Counted from the first letter of the stretch, positions 13,456 through 26,775 are shown. The stretch is DNA of 64,000 bases from Enoplosus armatus (GCF_043641665.1 NC_092189.1:17328833-17392832); one strand, 5' to 3'. The notes: generated from the letters alone by a model not told the origin. Translations and numbers: made by a program.

Positions 13456-13766
13456 CCCATTGATGTCAATGATAGATGACGCTATGCAGACAATAAGGGT
13501 ATACCTTATTGTCTATTCATGTGTGCGACATCCCCGTTTGTTTCCATGGTACCATGATTTTGGGTGTCTTGCTGAGAGAAACTCAAACTCATACACCTCT
13601 GCAAACATGCAATCACTGCTGGAGGCCGATACTGAGCCACCACGGTCAGCAGGGACCGCTCATAATCCCAGTTTGTTTAAGGGAGGAGCTGGAGGATGGG
13701 AGGGGGAATGAGTCTGGAGTGACAGGAGCAGGAAGTGGTTGTCTTTGCCAACCAGACTCCCTGTTC

Positions 13767-13790
13767 CTGCTGCTGCTGCTGCTGCTGCTG
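13767..13790. repeat. (CTG)8 trinucleotide run
   Basis: Eight perfect CTG units. On the + strand they fall in a 155-codon open frame (13509-13976) as a poly-Leu run. That frame has no recognisable homology and is not called as a gene. Confidence 0.95.
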
Positions 13791-16297
13791 GGTGTCATGC
13801 TTCTGTCAGGATGGATGCTGACCAGCTCCGGGACCTCAGAGCTCCTCCACTTAATTACCAAACTCCTCTGTGACCCGATAATCACGTACAAGCCTGTGAA
13901 TAGGACACTGTGTACAGACATGTACATGACTGCTTCTCCTACATTTGCACTCAGCAGTGATAATGAGAGTCTTTAAAGGTTTCACTGGTCAGCTGTGATT
14001 CAGCCAATGAAGAAGCCTCTGGAAGGCAGAAATACAAACCTGATGGACAGGTGTACAGAATAAATTGGCCAGTGCATAGTATGAAAAATGAAATAATCAA
14101 AATTAGAAGTACTCCATCTGCTCAGCACAGCTTGCATGCAATGTGCAAATTATCAGCTTCTTCCTGCTGTAGAATTGCACCCTGTTGTGCTCAACCCAGG
14201 TCTTGATTGTAAAGAGGGCTATTAGCACCTCTCTCAACACCCTCATCTTCATCTCCCCTTCATGATTCAAAGAGATTCGATTTGTGAAATCTTGAAGGGT
14301 TCACAGCTTTCACCTGCTTTTCACCTGCTCAGCTGGTTTCAAATAAAGAAAGAGCAGTGAACTAAAATGTTTGTCAAGACCCAGTGAAATAAAAAACTTG
14401 TTTTTGGTCCTGTGTTAACAGTTGTGCTATCTCTTAGTATATGTTGAATATCAAAGTCATTTTATGGCATGTATATATCAACATTTCTCTTTTCTCTTTG
14501 TGTAAAATGTTATACTGCACATTGGGCCATAGCAGAGGTATATCATGGCACGGCAGCAGCCAAAAACTTCGTCCCTCATCCTCCAACTCCTCCAACAATG
14601 CAGGTGAGGGAGTTGTGGCTGGAGGCAAAAGGTCCTCTACAAATCCCCATTGCTGTGATTCTCATGTGAGTCTCGTGCTCGCTTAGCCACGCCCACCTCT
14701 GATCGATCAAATCAAATCGCTGATCGATCTGATGAAATCCCTTTTAAGATGATAACCCGTCCACATATTCTGTTTCAGTCAGAAGTGAGTCATGTTACAG
14801 AGGCTGAAGATGCTCTGACTGCTACTTCACTGTGCTCTAAAATGTTCAGGAAAATACATTATTTATTCAACAATCAGCTACAGATTTATATTTACTTACC
14901 ATAATTATTTAATTTAACCAGGAAAATTTGTGTGGACATGGCCGCACTTTGTTACTTCACATTCATGCTGCACACTTTCACACTGAGCAGCCAAGTCCGA
15001 CTGCAGTCCTCTACGTTTGGGCCTTAAGCAGCTCCGCCACAGCAGCCAGTGATAAAGTTCCTTCATCAAGGCCTAATCGATGGTGTTTGAAGGAGGTGAG
15101 AGTGTTAGTCGTTTGGTCTCTCCTCCCACATTTTTCCTTGCCAACCAGGAAATTCAAAGAAGTGGCTTCAAGTCACAAGTCCACTTCTCTAATCTCCAGG
15201 CTCCTGCTGCCCCAGACGTGTTTTATGTCAGCGCCAACAAATTCTCCATGTAGCATGTTGTCCCCCTCACTGCAGTGCTGTCCTCCTACAGTATTTGCTC
15301 AGTGGGCTGAACAGGTTGTATTTTCAGAGACTAAGCTGGGCCACAGGCTTCCTGGAAAATAAAACAAAGATAGTCCCAAAACACAGATGTTTACATTTTC
15401 CTGAATTATTAAGTTTGCCTCTCATTTACTCTGTTTGTTAAAACAAAAGGTGTTGGCGTGTCTGTGGCATATTCACAATTTAAGTCAGTCGTAGGTGGTG
15501 TCTCCAGACTTTTGTTTTTCTTGTTGCATTCCTGAAGGTATTAGAAAAGACTTACTGAGATGCTACTGTGCTTGCCTGAGAGGTGTAACTTATCAAAGAG
15601 CGAATACATCAGAATCACCTGTTCCCCAGTGTTCACGTTGCCTGAAGTTGTGTTTTGCCTTATCTAAGACGGCAAGGAAGTAAAGTGAAAATAAACCCCC
15701 GTAAGCAAAGCCGTGTCTGTTATCATCCTCATCTGTTTGTGTATTTAACAAAAGTGCGTTGATTCTGCTGGAAATTAGAAAGTGAGTCACCATTGCCTTT
15801 TTACAGAATGCAAAATGTCAAATATATTCGGATGTATATTGAGAAGTTTGGTATTTTTGCCTACTTATGAATACTGTTGCAAACCATTGGCTGGATGATT
15901 GAGATAAAACTCACTGGCTTACAGACTTTGACAGAAACCTGATAAGGGCTCACTGGCAGAATACATGGTCAGTAATATAGCAGCTTTGGAGGTTGTTTGA
16001 ATCAGCAGACCAATCAGTATTTTCCTGTGTTTGATTATTCATCAGTAAACATTCTGCTCCTGCCTGTCGATGCTGTTGCCTTAGTAATGGATGCTTTTAT
16101 TAAGGCTGATTAGATTAATTGTAGGGGATGAAGACACATTTGCTGGGAGTAGACCCTCAAGGAGAAAGGATCAATCAATAGTGTCCATTTCAAACCTCAT
16201 AATGCACTGCTGAATGTTTGAAGTGCAGAGCTGCAGGAGATTTATACGGAAGTAGGAGAACTAAGGCTTTTCTCTATCTATCTCTGTTATCTCTCTC

Positions 16298-16303
<6 letters not shown>

Positions 16304-16341
<38 letters not shown>
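16304..16341. repeat. (CA)n microsatellite
   Basis: About 19 CA units, preceded by a short CT-rich run (16262-16301). Confidence 0.96.
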
Positions 16342-16343
<2 letters not shown>

Positions 16344-17064
16344 CTAGTGAACCTGGAAGTATCTGCGCCCTCTCTGCCTCTTCAGGCCAATGAGAACAAA
16401 GACACAGAACAAGAAGAGGATTTGTGTTCCTCGCGTCTAAAATGGCCCTTGATATATTACAAGTATTTTGTTTTTTTTAAATACACTCCAAAAACAGGAA
16501 GAGTGCTTTCTATTTGTATGTCGGCCTGTTGAATACCTCAGAGATGTTCACCGTAGTAAACACGAACTAAAACTTGCATAATGTATTTTAATCAGTTTGA
16601 TTTTAGAACAAGAAGTCACTCGACAGCAGGTTGTTGTAAAATATGATTTTTTTGTTATTTGCTGTAATATGTGACGCAATCCACACCAGCAGTCCACAAG
16701 ATCCTGTTATTAGGTACAGCCAGTAAATCTAATGCAACCCATGCAATAAATCCTGTCTTTAGTATCAAATATCTTTAGAGAGATGTTGATTTATGTTGAA
16801 ATGATAATCAGTTAATTGCTAATTGCTGCTTCTCTCTGTATTATTGTAAGTTGAACATCGTTGGGTTTTGGACTGTTGATTGGATGACACGAGACATTTG
16901 AAGACGTCACTTATGACAAGAATCTTTCACTATTGTCAGGTGTTTTATACTGTAGACCTAATGATTGATAAAAACAAATATTGATAACTCAATTGATAAC
17001 TAAAATCAGTTTTCGCCCTTATGTGAAGCAGCTCATTGATTTACCCTAGACATGCACCAACTTG

Positions 17065-17440
17065 CCCATTTATTAGGTACATCGAGCGAAATTAGGGCTG
17101 CAACTAATGTTTATATGTATTATACATTAATGTGCTTATTGTTTTATTATTGGATCAATCATTGAATGTACAAAATGTCAAAAGACAAATGTCACAGTTT
17201 CTCAAAGTCTTATTTTGTCAGACCAACAGTCCAAAACCCCAAAGATTTAAATGAGATAAAATCAGCAAATCCACACATTGGAGGAGATGGAACCAGTGAA
17301 TATCTGGTGTTTTTGTTTGAATGATTACTTAAATGTTTAATCTCCATCAATTGACTAATCGATTTATTAACTAATCATTTCAGCTCTAAACTAAATATAA
17401 TGCCATCCAATATAATACAGCCCTGCAGTAAATCCTGCAG
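17065..17440. repeat. Older interspersed repeat split by a nested element
   Basis: CATTTATTAGGTACATCGAG on the left, and ACAGCCCTGCAGTAAATCCT on the right, are parts of one repeat family I recall from teleosts (TTATTAGGTACACC... CAGCCCTGCAATAAATCC). A partial relative is seen at 16708-16765 and a further one near 48745-49045. The two halves here are separated by the hAT-like element at 17093-17388. Confidence 0.5.
17093..17388. mobile_element. Non-autonomous hAT-like element (MITE), 296 bp
   Basis: It begins TAGGGCTGCAACTAAT and ends ATTTCAGCTCTA, imperfect terminal inverted repeats of the hAT type. The flanks AGCGAAAT (17085-17092) and AACTAAAT (17389-17396) match at 6 of 8 positions, consistent with a decayed 8-bp target-site duplication. 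There is no transposase frame. The sequence ATTGACTAATCGATTTATTA near the 3' end is typical of this fish family (memory). Confidence 0.7.
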
Positions 17441-17441
17441 G

Positions 17442-17495
<54 letters not shown>
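17442..17495. repeat. (AT)n microsatellite with adjacent palindrome
   Basis: About 27 AT units directly follow the perfect 14-bp palindrome AATCCTGCAGGATT (17431-17444). Both are prone to cruciform formation. Confidence 0.95.
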
Positions 17496-17498
<3 letters not shown>

Positions 17499-18520
17499 TC
17501 TCCAACCTTATTTATGTCGGTATGAGTTTGAACAGAGCATTAAAAATGAATGTCAACTGCATTTGGTTTAGCTAAGTGGATCCAAAGCTGCATAGTGGCA
17601 AAAAAAAAAAAATCTGACACTGACAAGATCATTTACGATAAGTAGAAAATTGTGCCTTTCAGAAAATGATTCTTCGTAGCTGAATTTTAGTTCCTACAGA
17701 TAATATGTCAGTGGTCAACACACACCCAGATATCTCACACAGACAGTGTATTTTTGTTAAAATATTTTTCAAATTTAATATGAATTTGTAACAGTTTTGG
17801 AGCAGATTCTGGTGGTTGCGGTGCTCCCTGCACTCCTTACATCACAACATCAAAGTCATACTGCAATGAAACCACGATGTGGCGGTTTATTTACACAACT
17901 GCATTTACAGGTAGAAAATACTTGAAGGAGTGGGTTTTTACACTGAGATCTTGAAATGGCTTCCATGAGTCAGTGTCTTCATGCTCTCTGGCTGCTTCTT
18001 TAGTTTTTTCTTCTCTTGCTTATGCAGAGCTGAGCACCACATATAAAGATACATGTTACGTCTTACACAACACAGCTCTAATTATTTAACCCCCTATGGT
18101 TTTGTTGTACTGTAAGTAACAGATCAAAGCAGTGGAGAAGGGAAGATTGAAAATATTAATAGTGTTGTGTTTGTGTATGTCTGTGCGTTTGAGCACCAGG
18201 GAAGAAGGCGGAGGGTTTGATTGACAAGGATAAATAGCATGATGTGTGAAAGCAACTGTGTGCGTTTGAACTATTCATGTGTGTGTGCGTGCAGTAATGT
18301 GTTCAATGAATTGCTGTGCTCTTATGCACCTATTTAGCAATGGTGTATTACATTTGTAGGAAACTTAAAGCCATCACCAAATGTTCATTGCCAATGTTAA
18401 GCCACTAAAAGCCTTTAGTTATAGTTAGATTCAGACTGCTGTTAAAGACAAACTCAACATCCACATTGGAACTGAGCATCCTGGCCTGCTTTATGTTTGC
18501 CCAAAACTTTACATGAGATT

Positions 18521-18521
<1 letters not shown>

Positions 18522-18588
<67 letters not shown>
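18522..18588. repeat. (GT)n microsatellite
   Basis: About 33 GT units. It is the left partner of the inverted CA array at 18754-18791. Confidence 0.97.
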
Positions 18589-18752
18589 CACTCTTTCATT
18601 ACAGTTGTTTTCACATAGACACACTCCACTTTGGCTCCAGTTAAATGTATGATAGATTGCTCTCGGTTGGCATGATCCAAATTTTGTGCTGATGTAGTTT
18701 CACTTGCCTGGTTGTGCTGATGTTGTGTGTGTAGGTGAGGAGGATGTATAAA

Positions 18753-18753
<1 letters not shown>

Positions 18754-18791
<38 letters not shown>
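18754..18791. repeat. (AC)n microsatellite, inverted relative to the preceding GT array
   Basis: About 19 AC units lie 165 bp after a GT array. The two runs are complementary and could pair as the arms of a large hairpin. Confidence 0.96.
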
Positions 18792-18793
<2 letters not shown>

Positions 18794-20799
18794 ATAAGGT
18801 CAAAAAGCCATCCACTACAAGAAGGCAGTTTTGCAATCCATGCATTTTATTGTGCCTGCTGTGTGTTTTTCATGATTAAGGATGAACTTGCACGAAGAGC
18901 CGGTGCAGTTTCGCTTTCCATGTAAATGATCAGATGTCACTTTACATACATCATACCTAAATTAACTAATACAGCATAAAGTGCTACCCCCCCCCACGTC
19001 CCCAATTGACAAATTTTCTTTTAGAATAGATGAATTATGTGAAAGATTTTACAATTTTTGCCTCTAGGAAAAGTGTACGGTTATTATTTCAAAGTAACAC
19101 AGTTGTTCTTCTCATATTCATGCCAGTTAACCAATATATTATTAAATGTAATTTCAAAGAGATATCTACCTCTTACCTTACCTGTATTTATTTTACTTTA
19201 CCTTTAACATTTCTCACTTCTGTCATTAGCTTCCTCCTTTCTTTCTCTCTGCCTACATCAGTCCAACTCTCTTCTCCGTCTCTCCCTTTAGGATAGTGGT
19301 TTGCTATTGAAAGTTTGTTCATTGTGAAGGAAATGGTCCCCGGCTTCTCTCTCGGCTGGGAGGTTTACAGCCAGTAGGCCTTAAAATGGCTTCATTTCCC
19401 GTCAGCCCCCCCTCCCAGAGGGAGCGTTTAGTGGAGCTAAAGGCCAATCAGGAGATCAGTGAAGCCTTGGTCTGAAATCAATCCTCAGAGTTCACGAGCT
19501 CATGACTCTGGGGCACAGGGGGAATCAACTTCCCATCGACAAATTCATTTTAAACAGAGTCCCTTCAGAAGGACCACAAGCCTGTCAGTATCAATTATTA
19601 AAAAACGTGATGCGTGACATAGTAACCTACATGTGCAAAATATTGGGGACACCTTGTTAAAAGCCATGATCCTGCATTAGTTTGCCTTGTTAAACCTGCC
19701 AATCACAACTGTTGAATTGCAGGCTGCAGCTTAATTTAAGGGCATTTTCTCTCATTTTGTGCATTGATTTAGCTTTGGTATAAGAAAGTTAAAACACTTT
19801 CAGCTGTGAGCATGCAGACGTAAGAAAAAACTTAAGTAATACTGTATCGGAAAGGTTTCTACCTGTTGCTTTAACGGTATGTTGAATAATTAATGCACCC
19901 TCGACTGGCTGCTGGCTGCCACAGTGTAAAGAATATGTCAGTGGATTCAAAGCAATTGGCTGTGAGGTTCAGACCAAATTGACAGAAAGTGCTGTATAGA
20001 GGAGGGTACACTCTGGCTGTAAAATGGAAATGAAATTTCATTTTCAGAGACAGAGAAAGCAAATGTAATATACTGCAGGAAGTTCCTCTACCTCCTCAGG
20101 CAAATACAAATTGACTTCTTAGACCCCCCAAAAACAGAATAATTGTATTTCTTACTGAATTGCTTATTACCAAAACAACATTTACTATATACATATATTA
20201 GATGTTGATAGTTGGCTGAAATACTGCTGAATTTGCTCACAAGATCAGTGAATACAAGCAATTAGACTCGGCTCATGAGTTGACATTTTACAAGTTCTGA
20301 CACAGCAGGAGAGGCAAGTCATAAAAAAGCACAAAGAAAATGACAAGCACTGAAGAATTTGTCTCTGCCTAATTAAATCTTCAATGTAATTTGGCACTAC
20401 AGGCACAGGGATCGCTCCTCATTCAATATTAGATGTGTGGCAATTACTGAAAAACGTACTGTGGACTCTGAACTGCATTGTACTGTACGTCTATATTCAT
20501 GCTTAGTTTTGGAGACAGACCAACTTCAGGCCTCAGGCACTCTCAGGCAGAGGAAAGACAAACGTTATATTCAAATCCTTCATTTATTTAGGCATATTGA
20601 TTTAAAATGTTGACTGATTCTGACCTCGCGTTGTCTACACCAGGGTGGAAAGACTCACTGAGCACATGTCCTCTAGAGTTTTGGGAGCTTAAAGTTTGTT
20701 TTGCAGGTGGTTGAGCTTTGTGTGGATCTACAAATTCTAAAAATGGTAATCTCCTGGCTTTTGATATCTCAGGATCAAGTAAGGTTTTGCATCAGTGAC

Positions 20800-21062
20800 A
20801 CTTTGAGACTTTGGTTCACATTTGTCTCATCACTAACTTTAAAGAGTACTCCACCATTTTAGCATCGCACTTCTGTCACTTTGACAGTTACAAAAAAGTA
20901 TCCAGAGATATTATCTTTTCCTTTTCCACGCATTCCTCTTCCTCGTCAAAACCTGGCTCCTACATTAACCACAATGCAACTCGACCAGCGAGCTGCTTGC
21001 CTCAAGCAGAGATGAGGAGCGGGCTACAGAGGTCTGGTCTTCAGCCCTAACCAACGCTGCCT
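20800..21062. repeat. Probable interspersed teleost repeat
   Basis: Motifs such as CTTTAAAGAGTACTCCACCA, CAAAACCTGGCTCCTACATT and CACAATGCAACTCGACCAGC are ones I recall from repeated fish sequences. No coding content. The adjoining foldback element starts soon after. Confidence 0.35.
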
Positions 21063-21089
21063 CAAGTGACGTCACAAATTCAGCAGTAC

Positions 21090-21490
21090 TCCCTGTAAAC
21101 ATTAATATGACTATAATGTCTGCACAGTAAATATGAAGCTACAGCCAGCAGATGATTAGCCTAGCTTAGCATAAAGACGGTTCCTACCAGCACCAGCACC
21201 AAATGTCACCAACTGATATGTTCTGCAACCAGCAGAGACTCCAGAAATTCATTTATGATTAATGCACCTCATCAGTCTAATTATTGACAAAGGTGCCCCC
21301 AGTATTTTATACATTTAGGTTATTATGTCATATGTTTTTTAAGCCTAACATGTTAATTAGTGAACCTTTTCCTTGGAACAGAGCCTGTCTCTAGCTTCAT
21401 ATTTACTGTACAGACATGAGAGTGGTATCAATTTTAACTCTTGGCAAGCAAGTGAATAAGAATGCTTCCCAAAAGATGTCACACCATAAA
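21090..21490. repeat. Foldback element, diverged copy (AGCTTAGCTTAGCA family)
   Basis: The left half has AAATATGAAGCTACAGCCAG followed by CCTAGCTTAGCATAAAGAC. The right half carries the reverse complement (CTAGCTTCATATTTACTGTA, then CAGACATGAGAGTGGTATCA). This is the same inverted-repeat family as the better preserved copy at 26985-27602. Confidence 0.65.
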
Positions 21491-24367
21491 TGATTTAATG
21501 GTTGCTTTAGCTGTCTTGAGCAGATATTGTTTGGAACACAAATAAATGTTGATGGTAAACATTTTGTATATACTGTATGCTCAGTATTAAACTAGCTAAG
21601 TAGCTTATGCAAAATCGTGGCACATAAGCACAAGGACAACCAGTCAGGTGTGGAGGTCAAAGATGACCCGTTTCTAAGTGGTCTTCATTAATTTAGTGTT
21701 ATCTAACTATCTAACTCCAGTCAGCTGCCGTATTACCCCCGCTGACTTTAGTTAACATGACATCATTTCAGGTCTCTTAATGACTTGTTCAGCGTCTGAG
21801 CCACAACTCAACACAGAATCAGTCATTCATGACTCACAGAAATAATTGTGTGGAGCAGCATGGTACCACATGTTGAATTGGCCTTTGGACAAACCAAACT
21901 CAACCAGTAGCAACCAGCTGAGTATGATCAGATGAGAGTTGTCCCAGATGTCTCTCACTGATGCATTTTGACTCATTACCAGCAGATATCAGACTTTGCC
22001 TTAACCTTGACCTTGTTATTACAATCTCCCCTTGAATCACCAGCTTAAAAGTAAGAGCTTTCCGCTGTGACTCTGCTAATGAGACCCACAGCCTCATGGA
22101 GCGAAGGTGGCTCTTTGGGTGCATTGGTTTTGCACATTACTTGGGCTGTTTATTGTTTCTGACAAATGATGTGAGCGGGATGTGAGCATGACGAAATGAA
22201 AAGCAAATATCTGACAGATCAAGTAACATCAGATAGATTCAGATAAACCCTCTTTAGAGATGACTGTGCTGGTGTAATAGTAAAATTGTTTGCAGGATTG
22301 TAAAGTTTAGATGCTTGTTTGTTGTCTCTGTTTGCCTCTGTTTTATTGAGCTGCACAGGCTTTTATTGCAATGTGTGCAATTGAACTGCTTTGTTGTTTC
22401 TATAGATACAAAGCCACCGCTGTTCTTCATCAATAGTTAGCAAAGATCTCTCATAAAAACACAGCAATTGTGACTTGAGTTCTGACTGAAAAATACAGTT
22501 ACCAAATCTTAAAGCAGCTGGACATATGGATCTACTTGGGTTTGGATATCAGAAGAATTATAAATCTTTTTTGTGGAAAAGTCAGTGTGCACCAGCATCT
22601 CCGAAGGAGAAGGAGAAAGGTTTATACACAGATACAGAGAGTAGACCACCTCTGAAAACAAATACACATTTAACAGGTAGAGCATCTGATATATTATATT
22701 TATATACAACATTAATTGACGTGTTGATTCAATGTGCTGGTAGGCCAATGTTCTTTAAAGTCTTTTTGTTAACTTTCTACCATACCTCAGTTTCATCAGT
22801 ATCAGTCATCAAGTGTCACCAAGCATGAAACTTTGGTCATGTGAACAGGTGGTGGTGGTATATGGGAGATGGCAGTTGAAAGCACCAGAAAAAGCCAGTA
22901 AGTGGACTTTTTTTGTGGTGAAACTACTGTCTCCTATAAATAAACTTTCACATTTGACCAAAGACAAGTTTGTTGTCAAAAAATTGTCATTCTTTACAAT
23001 TTAAATATATGATATTGTGTTTTTTCATAGATCAATGTAAAGAATTGAATGAAGGATAAATAGTTTAATAGTTGTGGCTGGATATGAGAACATTTTGTAC
23101 TGTTGTAGCGCCAACTAAGTTGACCAACTAATGGCTCGTGTGATTGCTAATAGAAAACAAAAGTGGATCGTGGTCTTGCTGACACATTTTTCATGACTGA
23201 AGATCGTTCTCAACTAGTCATTTTACAATCACTCAGGCTTCTGTAGGTGTTACCGGCTACATTTGGTGGCATTTGTTGCCATTATTGGCATCTGTATGTG
23301 GCAACTGTTGGTGCCGTTAGTGACTCAGCCAGCTCTGAGCACCTTATTGCTGGCAAATGGTACAAAACTTGTGAAGACTGATTCATCATTTTCACCCAAT
23401 GGGTAACTGATGCTTTTCCTTGCTTTGTAATTCAAAGTAGCATCCCCCACAAACGCACCACACTACGCTCTGACTAACTCTGAGCTGGCACGCAATCTGA
23501 TTTGTTGAAAAAGACGTAAGAAAGTGGAGAGTGGGCCGATAGCAGAGGAAAGATAACAGCGTCAGCGGGTGAGAAATAGTAGTCAGGAAACTATTTCTGG
23601 GCACATGCCCAACTGGGCCAATTTCTGACCTCTTTTGCAGTTAAAATCTGCATCGTACTGCCAGCAGGACGGTAGGCGGTCTATTGTTAAACCCTGCAGT
23701 AGTTTTCATATAGACTCTTGTCACTCCTTGTGTTGTAAACCTGCGTTAAAATAATCATGTATGTGTCGTAAACCTTTATGTTTCCTCTCCTCCCACTGTA
23801 TTATCTCTCCTTTGAGTGTATTGCCACCCTGTCAGCAGGACTGCTAATAGGGCTGTAAGCAGTTAACAGGCCTGTGAGGCTTTTGTCGGGAACATTAACA
23901 TAGCAACACCACAGCAATGAATGCGTTATCAGCCTCACCATGGCAACATACCGACAACTTTTAATGAGTGGGTCAGAGCCGGGATGCTGCTGTTGTGTTA
24001 ATGGAATTTTTATACGATTATTAATTAGCAGAATGAAAGGCGATGTAAAAAACAGTCCCGTTGCTATATGACAAGCACGCTGGTGGGATGGTTTCCTCTT
24101 TGTCAAAGCTAGCAAAGCCTTAATCATTACAATTAAATATAAACAGTCAAGCTGTCGTCCGTCTATATGAAATGTTTATAGTTGAAATGTCGTATTTACA
24201 GTCATGTGGAAAACTAATCTAGCTGTTTTGTTTGTGAACATCTCTCAACTATCTTTTTAGAGAAGAAGCACAAGAAGGTTCTCGGTGTTGTTCCGACAGC
24301 GTGATGGTGAAATTGCTTATCACAGTGTGTTGGTATATATACAAACAACCGCAAGCATGAGCCGGCC

Positions 24368-24375
<8 letters not shown>

Positions 24376-24410
<35 letters not shown>
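24376..24410. repeat. (CA)n microsatellite
   Basis: About 17 CA units. Non-coding surroundings. Confidence 0.95.
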
Positions 24411-24412
<2 letters not shown>

Positions 24413-26064
24413 TGTGAGTACAAGTAAACCAAGCAGTGGGAAAAATCCCAGTTCTGTTCAGTGCTGGTTTGTATTACCATAGTTAAATGTGGTGTCAGAG
24501 AAGAGTAAAGAAGGCTTGTGGCTCAGACAGCAGCCGCTCGGTAATTTACAGGTCTGTCAGCGAGAGCTCAAACAAAAAAGAGTTGTAAGAGTACTTAGAG
24601 CTGTGAAATGAACCCCAGATCAGGAGAATGAGCCGCTGGTGGATGTATGATGTGTTCCTGTTGACTTAACTGCAGGGTTTTTATCTATGGGGATCTGAAT
24701 ATGTTTGCTTTTTTATGCAAGACTTAGGACTTGGCACAGAACCACAAGCCTGAGGTTTTGTGTGGCAGCTGATATGTGCGTTTGTAGTGGTAGGTTGGAG
24801 AATTTCTGTGTTTTTTATGTCTCAGAAATTTGTACTTTGCTTGGGGGTAATGTTGCACTGTTTGTATACTGCTTTGTGTAATGTGTGTAAAGTTGAACTT
24901 TGGTCAGGGCTTGTGTTTATCAAACTTACTCTTACTTCTACTTAAAATGAAGGAGTAAACTTAAAGAGCAGCTCTCAAGTGATCACATGATTAATCACTA
25001 TAGTCATTAATACATTTGCCCCATTGTTCATTATTTAAAAAAATAACTGAAAAACCTGTCATTAAATTAAAAGTGGAATAAAAAATGTGGATTTCATTTG
25101 TGTAAGATTCTTAATATCTCCATAAAAGAAATGTATAATAATGACATAATTGGAAATTTGTCTGAAATGGAAACAAAAAGAAAAGCACACTGGAGATTAT
25201 AGTACCACATTGACAAGTGCAGACAATGACGTCATATGGAAAGTGATCACAAGTACAATCAATGCCACCTTTATTCATGCTGTTGGCATCCCTGATAAAT
25301 GCAGAAAATAAAAGATGGCGGTTGAACATACTGTCAAATTTTCAAATCAAATGGAAATACTTGTTTTTAATTATACATATTGCTTCAGCAAAGACATTAT
25401 TCACCATGACCAATACAATTTTCAATAAAAATAATCAGCTTTTATTCTTAGCTTCATGTGTAGAAGTATTAAGGATTTCTACTTTTCTCTTTAACTTACA
25501 GTAACTTTAAGCAGTTTGATATTTATGGGCTCTGCTGTTCAGCTGCAGTGTTCTTGGGCCGGATGTTGTTCTGAACACTTTGTAAGACTCAATGTGGAAG
25601 AGCACAGTGTCTCTGTGCTTGTCTTGTCTTGTCTGTACATGTGTGTGACAGCTTTTTCAGTCAGAGCAGCTGCAACCTTTTGAGCAGAGGTCATAGGTCA
25701 CTGAGACAGGAAGTGCCAAAAGGCCGGGCTGTTGAACCTCTGAGCGGAAGTCGAACAAAGAACTGCGCGAAGAGGAATATTTCCTAAATGACCGCGTTGT
25801 AAAAGTCAAGACAGATTCAGACTGTGGCCCTCCTCTTCTGTGAGAGAACGCTGAGTTGAAATGAGGGTGGAGATCACAAAGCACTCATGTCAATAAAGTA
25901 CAGGGAAGATCTGACAAGCTTAAAATGTAATTCTGGTTTTGACCTCGGACTCTCCGATAACCCATCTAAATCAATGCACATCTCTTTTTTTTTGGCAGCA
26001 CTTGAAGAACGATCCCAAAGGGGAATCTCACTTTCTTTCATTCATCTTGTGTGTCTCTCTCCAG

Positions 26065-26196
26065 ACGGGAACCGTAACATGACAATGGCTTCTAACTCCA
26101 TGACGATGCCCATGTCAGACCCCAGCGCCTGGGCAACAGCCATGAGCAACCTGGGGATGCCTCCGATAAGCATGACTGGACAGCAGCTCCTGCCAG
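26065..26196 (+). CDS. enox2: enox2 coding exon a (first recognised): N-terminal segment
   Basis: This 132-bp exon has acceptor CTCTCTCCAG and donor CCAG|GTACCA, and both ends are phase 1. It encodes (D)GNRNMTMASNSMTMPMSDP, then SAWATAMSNLGMPPISMTGQ and QLLP. The PMSDPxAWATAMxNLGM block is diagnostic of ENOX proteins. The PMSDP form and the following exons match ENOX2 rather than ENOX1 (which has SVTDP here, from memory). It aligns without gaps to about human residues 18-61. Several methionines could start translation: ATG 26079; ATG 26085, which has A at -3 and G at +4; and ATG 26100, equivalent to the start of a short human isoform. ENOX2 is a cell-surface/secreted hydroquinone (NADH) oxidase with protein disulfide-thiol interchange activity. 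No signal peptide is seen in this segment. Confidence 0.93.
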
Positions 26197-26446
26197 GTAC
26201 CACAGAAAACGTGCAACATGCTGCCAAACAGTTCACACGGTGCCACACAAAAGTGTATTGTATTGTAAAGTGAATATATTGATGTGGGAATTTCTATCCC
26301 ACGGCCCATAAAAAAGCCTGAATTAGTTAGATTTATGTTGAGATACACTGATACACTGTAGGTAAGGTATAGCGGCCTACATGCTTAGAGGTGGGAGAAA
26401 CAGCCGCCTTAAAGTTACATTTTTGGTTGTTGGCTTGAATTCACAG

Positions 26447-26595
26447 ACCGGCTGGAAAAAATGTGTGTAGGAGGACAGATGAGTAACAGCGTTTCCTCCC
26501 CCTCTGCTGCCCTCGAAGTACCCTTGAGCAAGTCAGTGAGCATCAGCACTGGAGCAGTTGTACTCATCGCACTGGGCACCTCCCGATGCGTCAAT
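26447..26595. mobile_element. SINE-like fragment (tail part)
   Basis: The sequence GATGAGTAACAGCGTTTCCT, then CTGCCCTCGAAGTACCCTTG, then AGCAAGTCAGTGAG and ATCGCACTGGGCACC follows the order I remember from the body of tRNA-derived fish SINEs (...GTGCCCTTGAGCAAGGCAC...). The promoter-bearing head is not recognisable. It lies 250 bp downstream of exon a. Confidence 0.45.
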
Positions 26596-26725
26596 GTTTG
26601 AATGTCTGGAGCCTCCCCTCCTCTGCATCTACTCCCCCAGGCAGTTATAATTAAGTATGTGCTGTTAGCTTATTTTTCCTGCTGAAGTAAAGGTTTGAAA
26701 ATGCCAAATGTGTCCAGAGGATGAC

Positions 26726-26728
<3 letters not shown>

Positions 26729-26775
<47 letters not shown>
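26729..26775. repeat. (GT)n microsatellite
   Basis: About 23 GT units, 530 bp after the donor site of exon a. Confidence 0.96.

Noticed and set aside
13509..13976. 155-codon + strand open frame with a Leu-rich stretch that could pass for a signal or membrane segment
   Set aside because: The Leu run is a (CTG)8 microsatellite and the rest shows no family resemblance. Frames of this length are expected in 64 kb.
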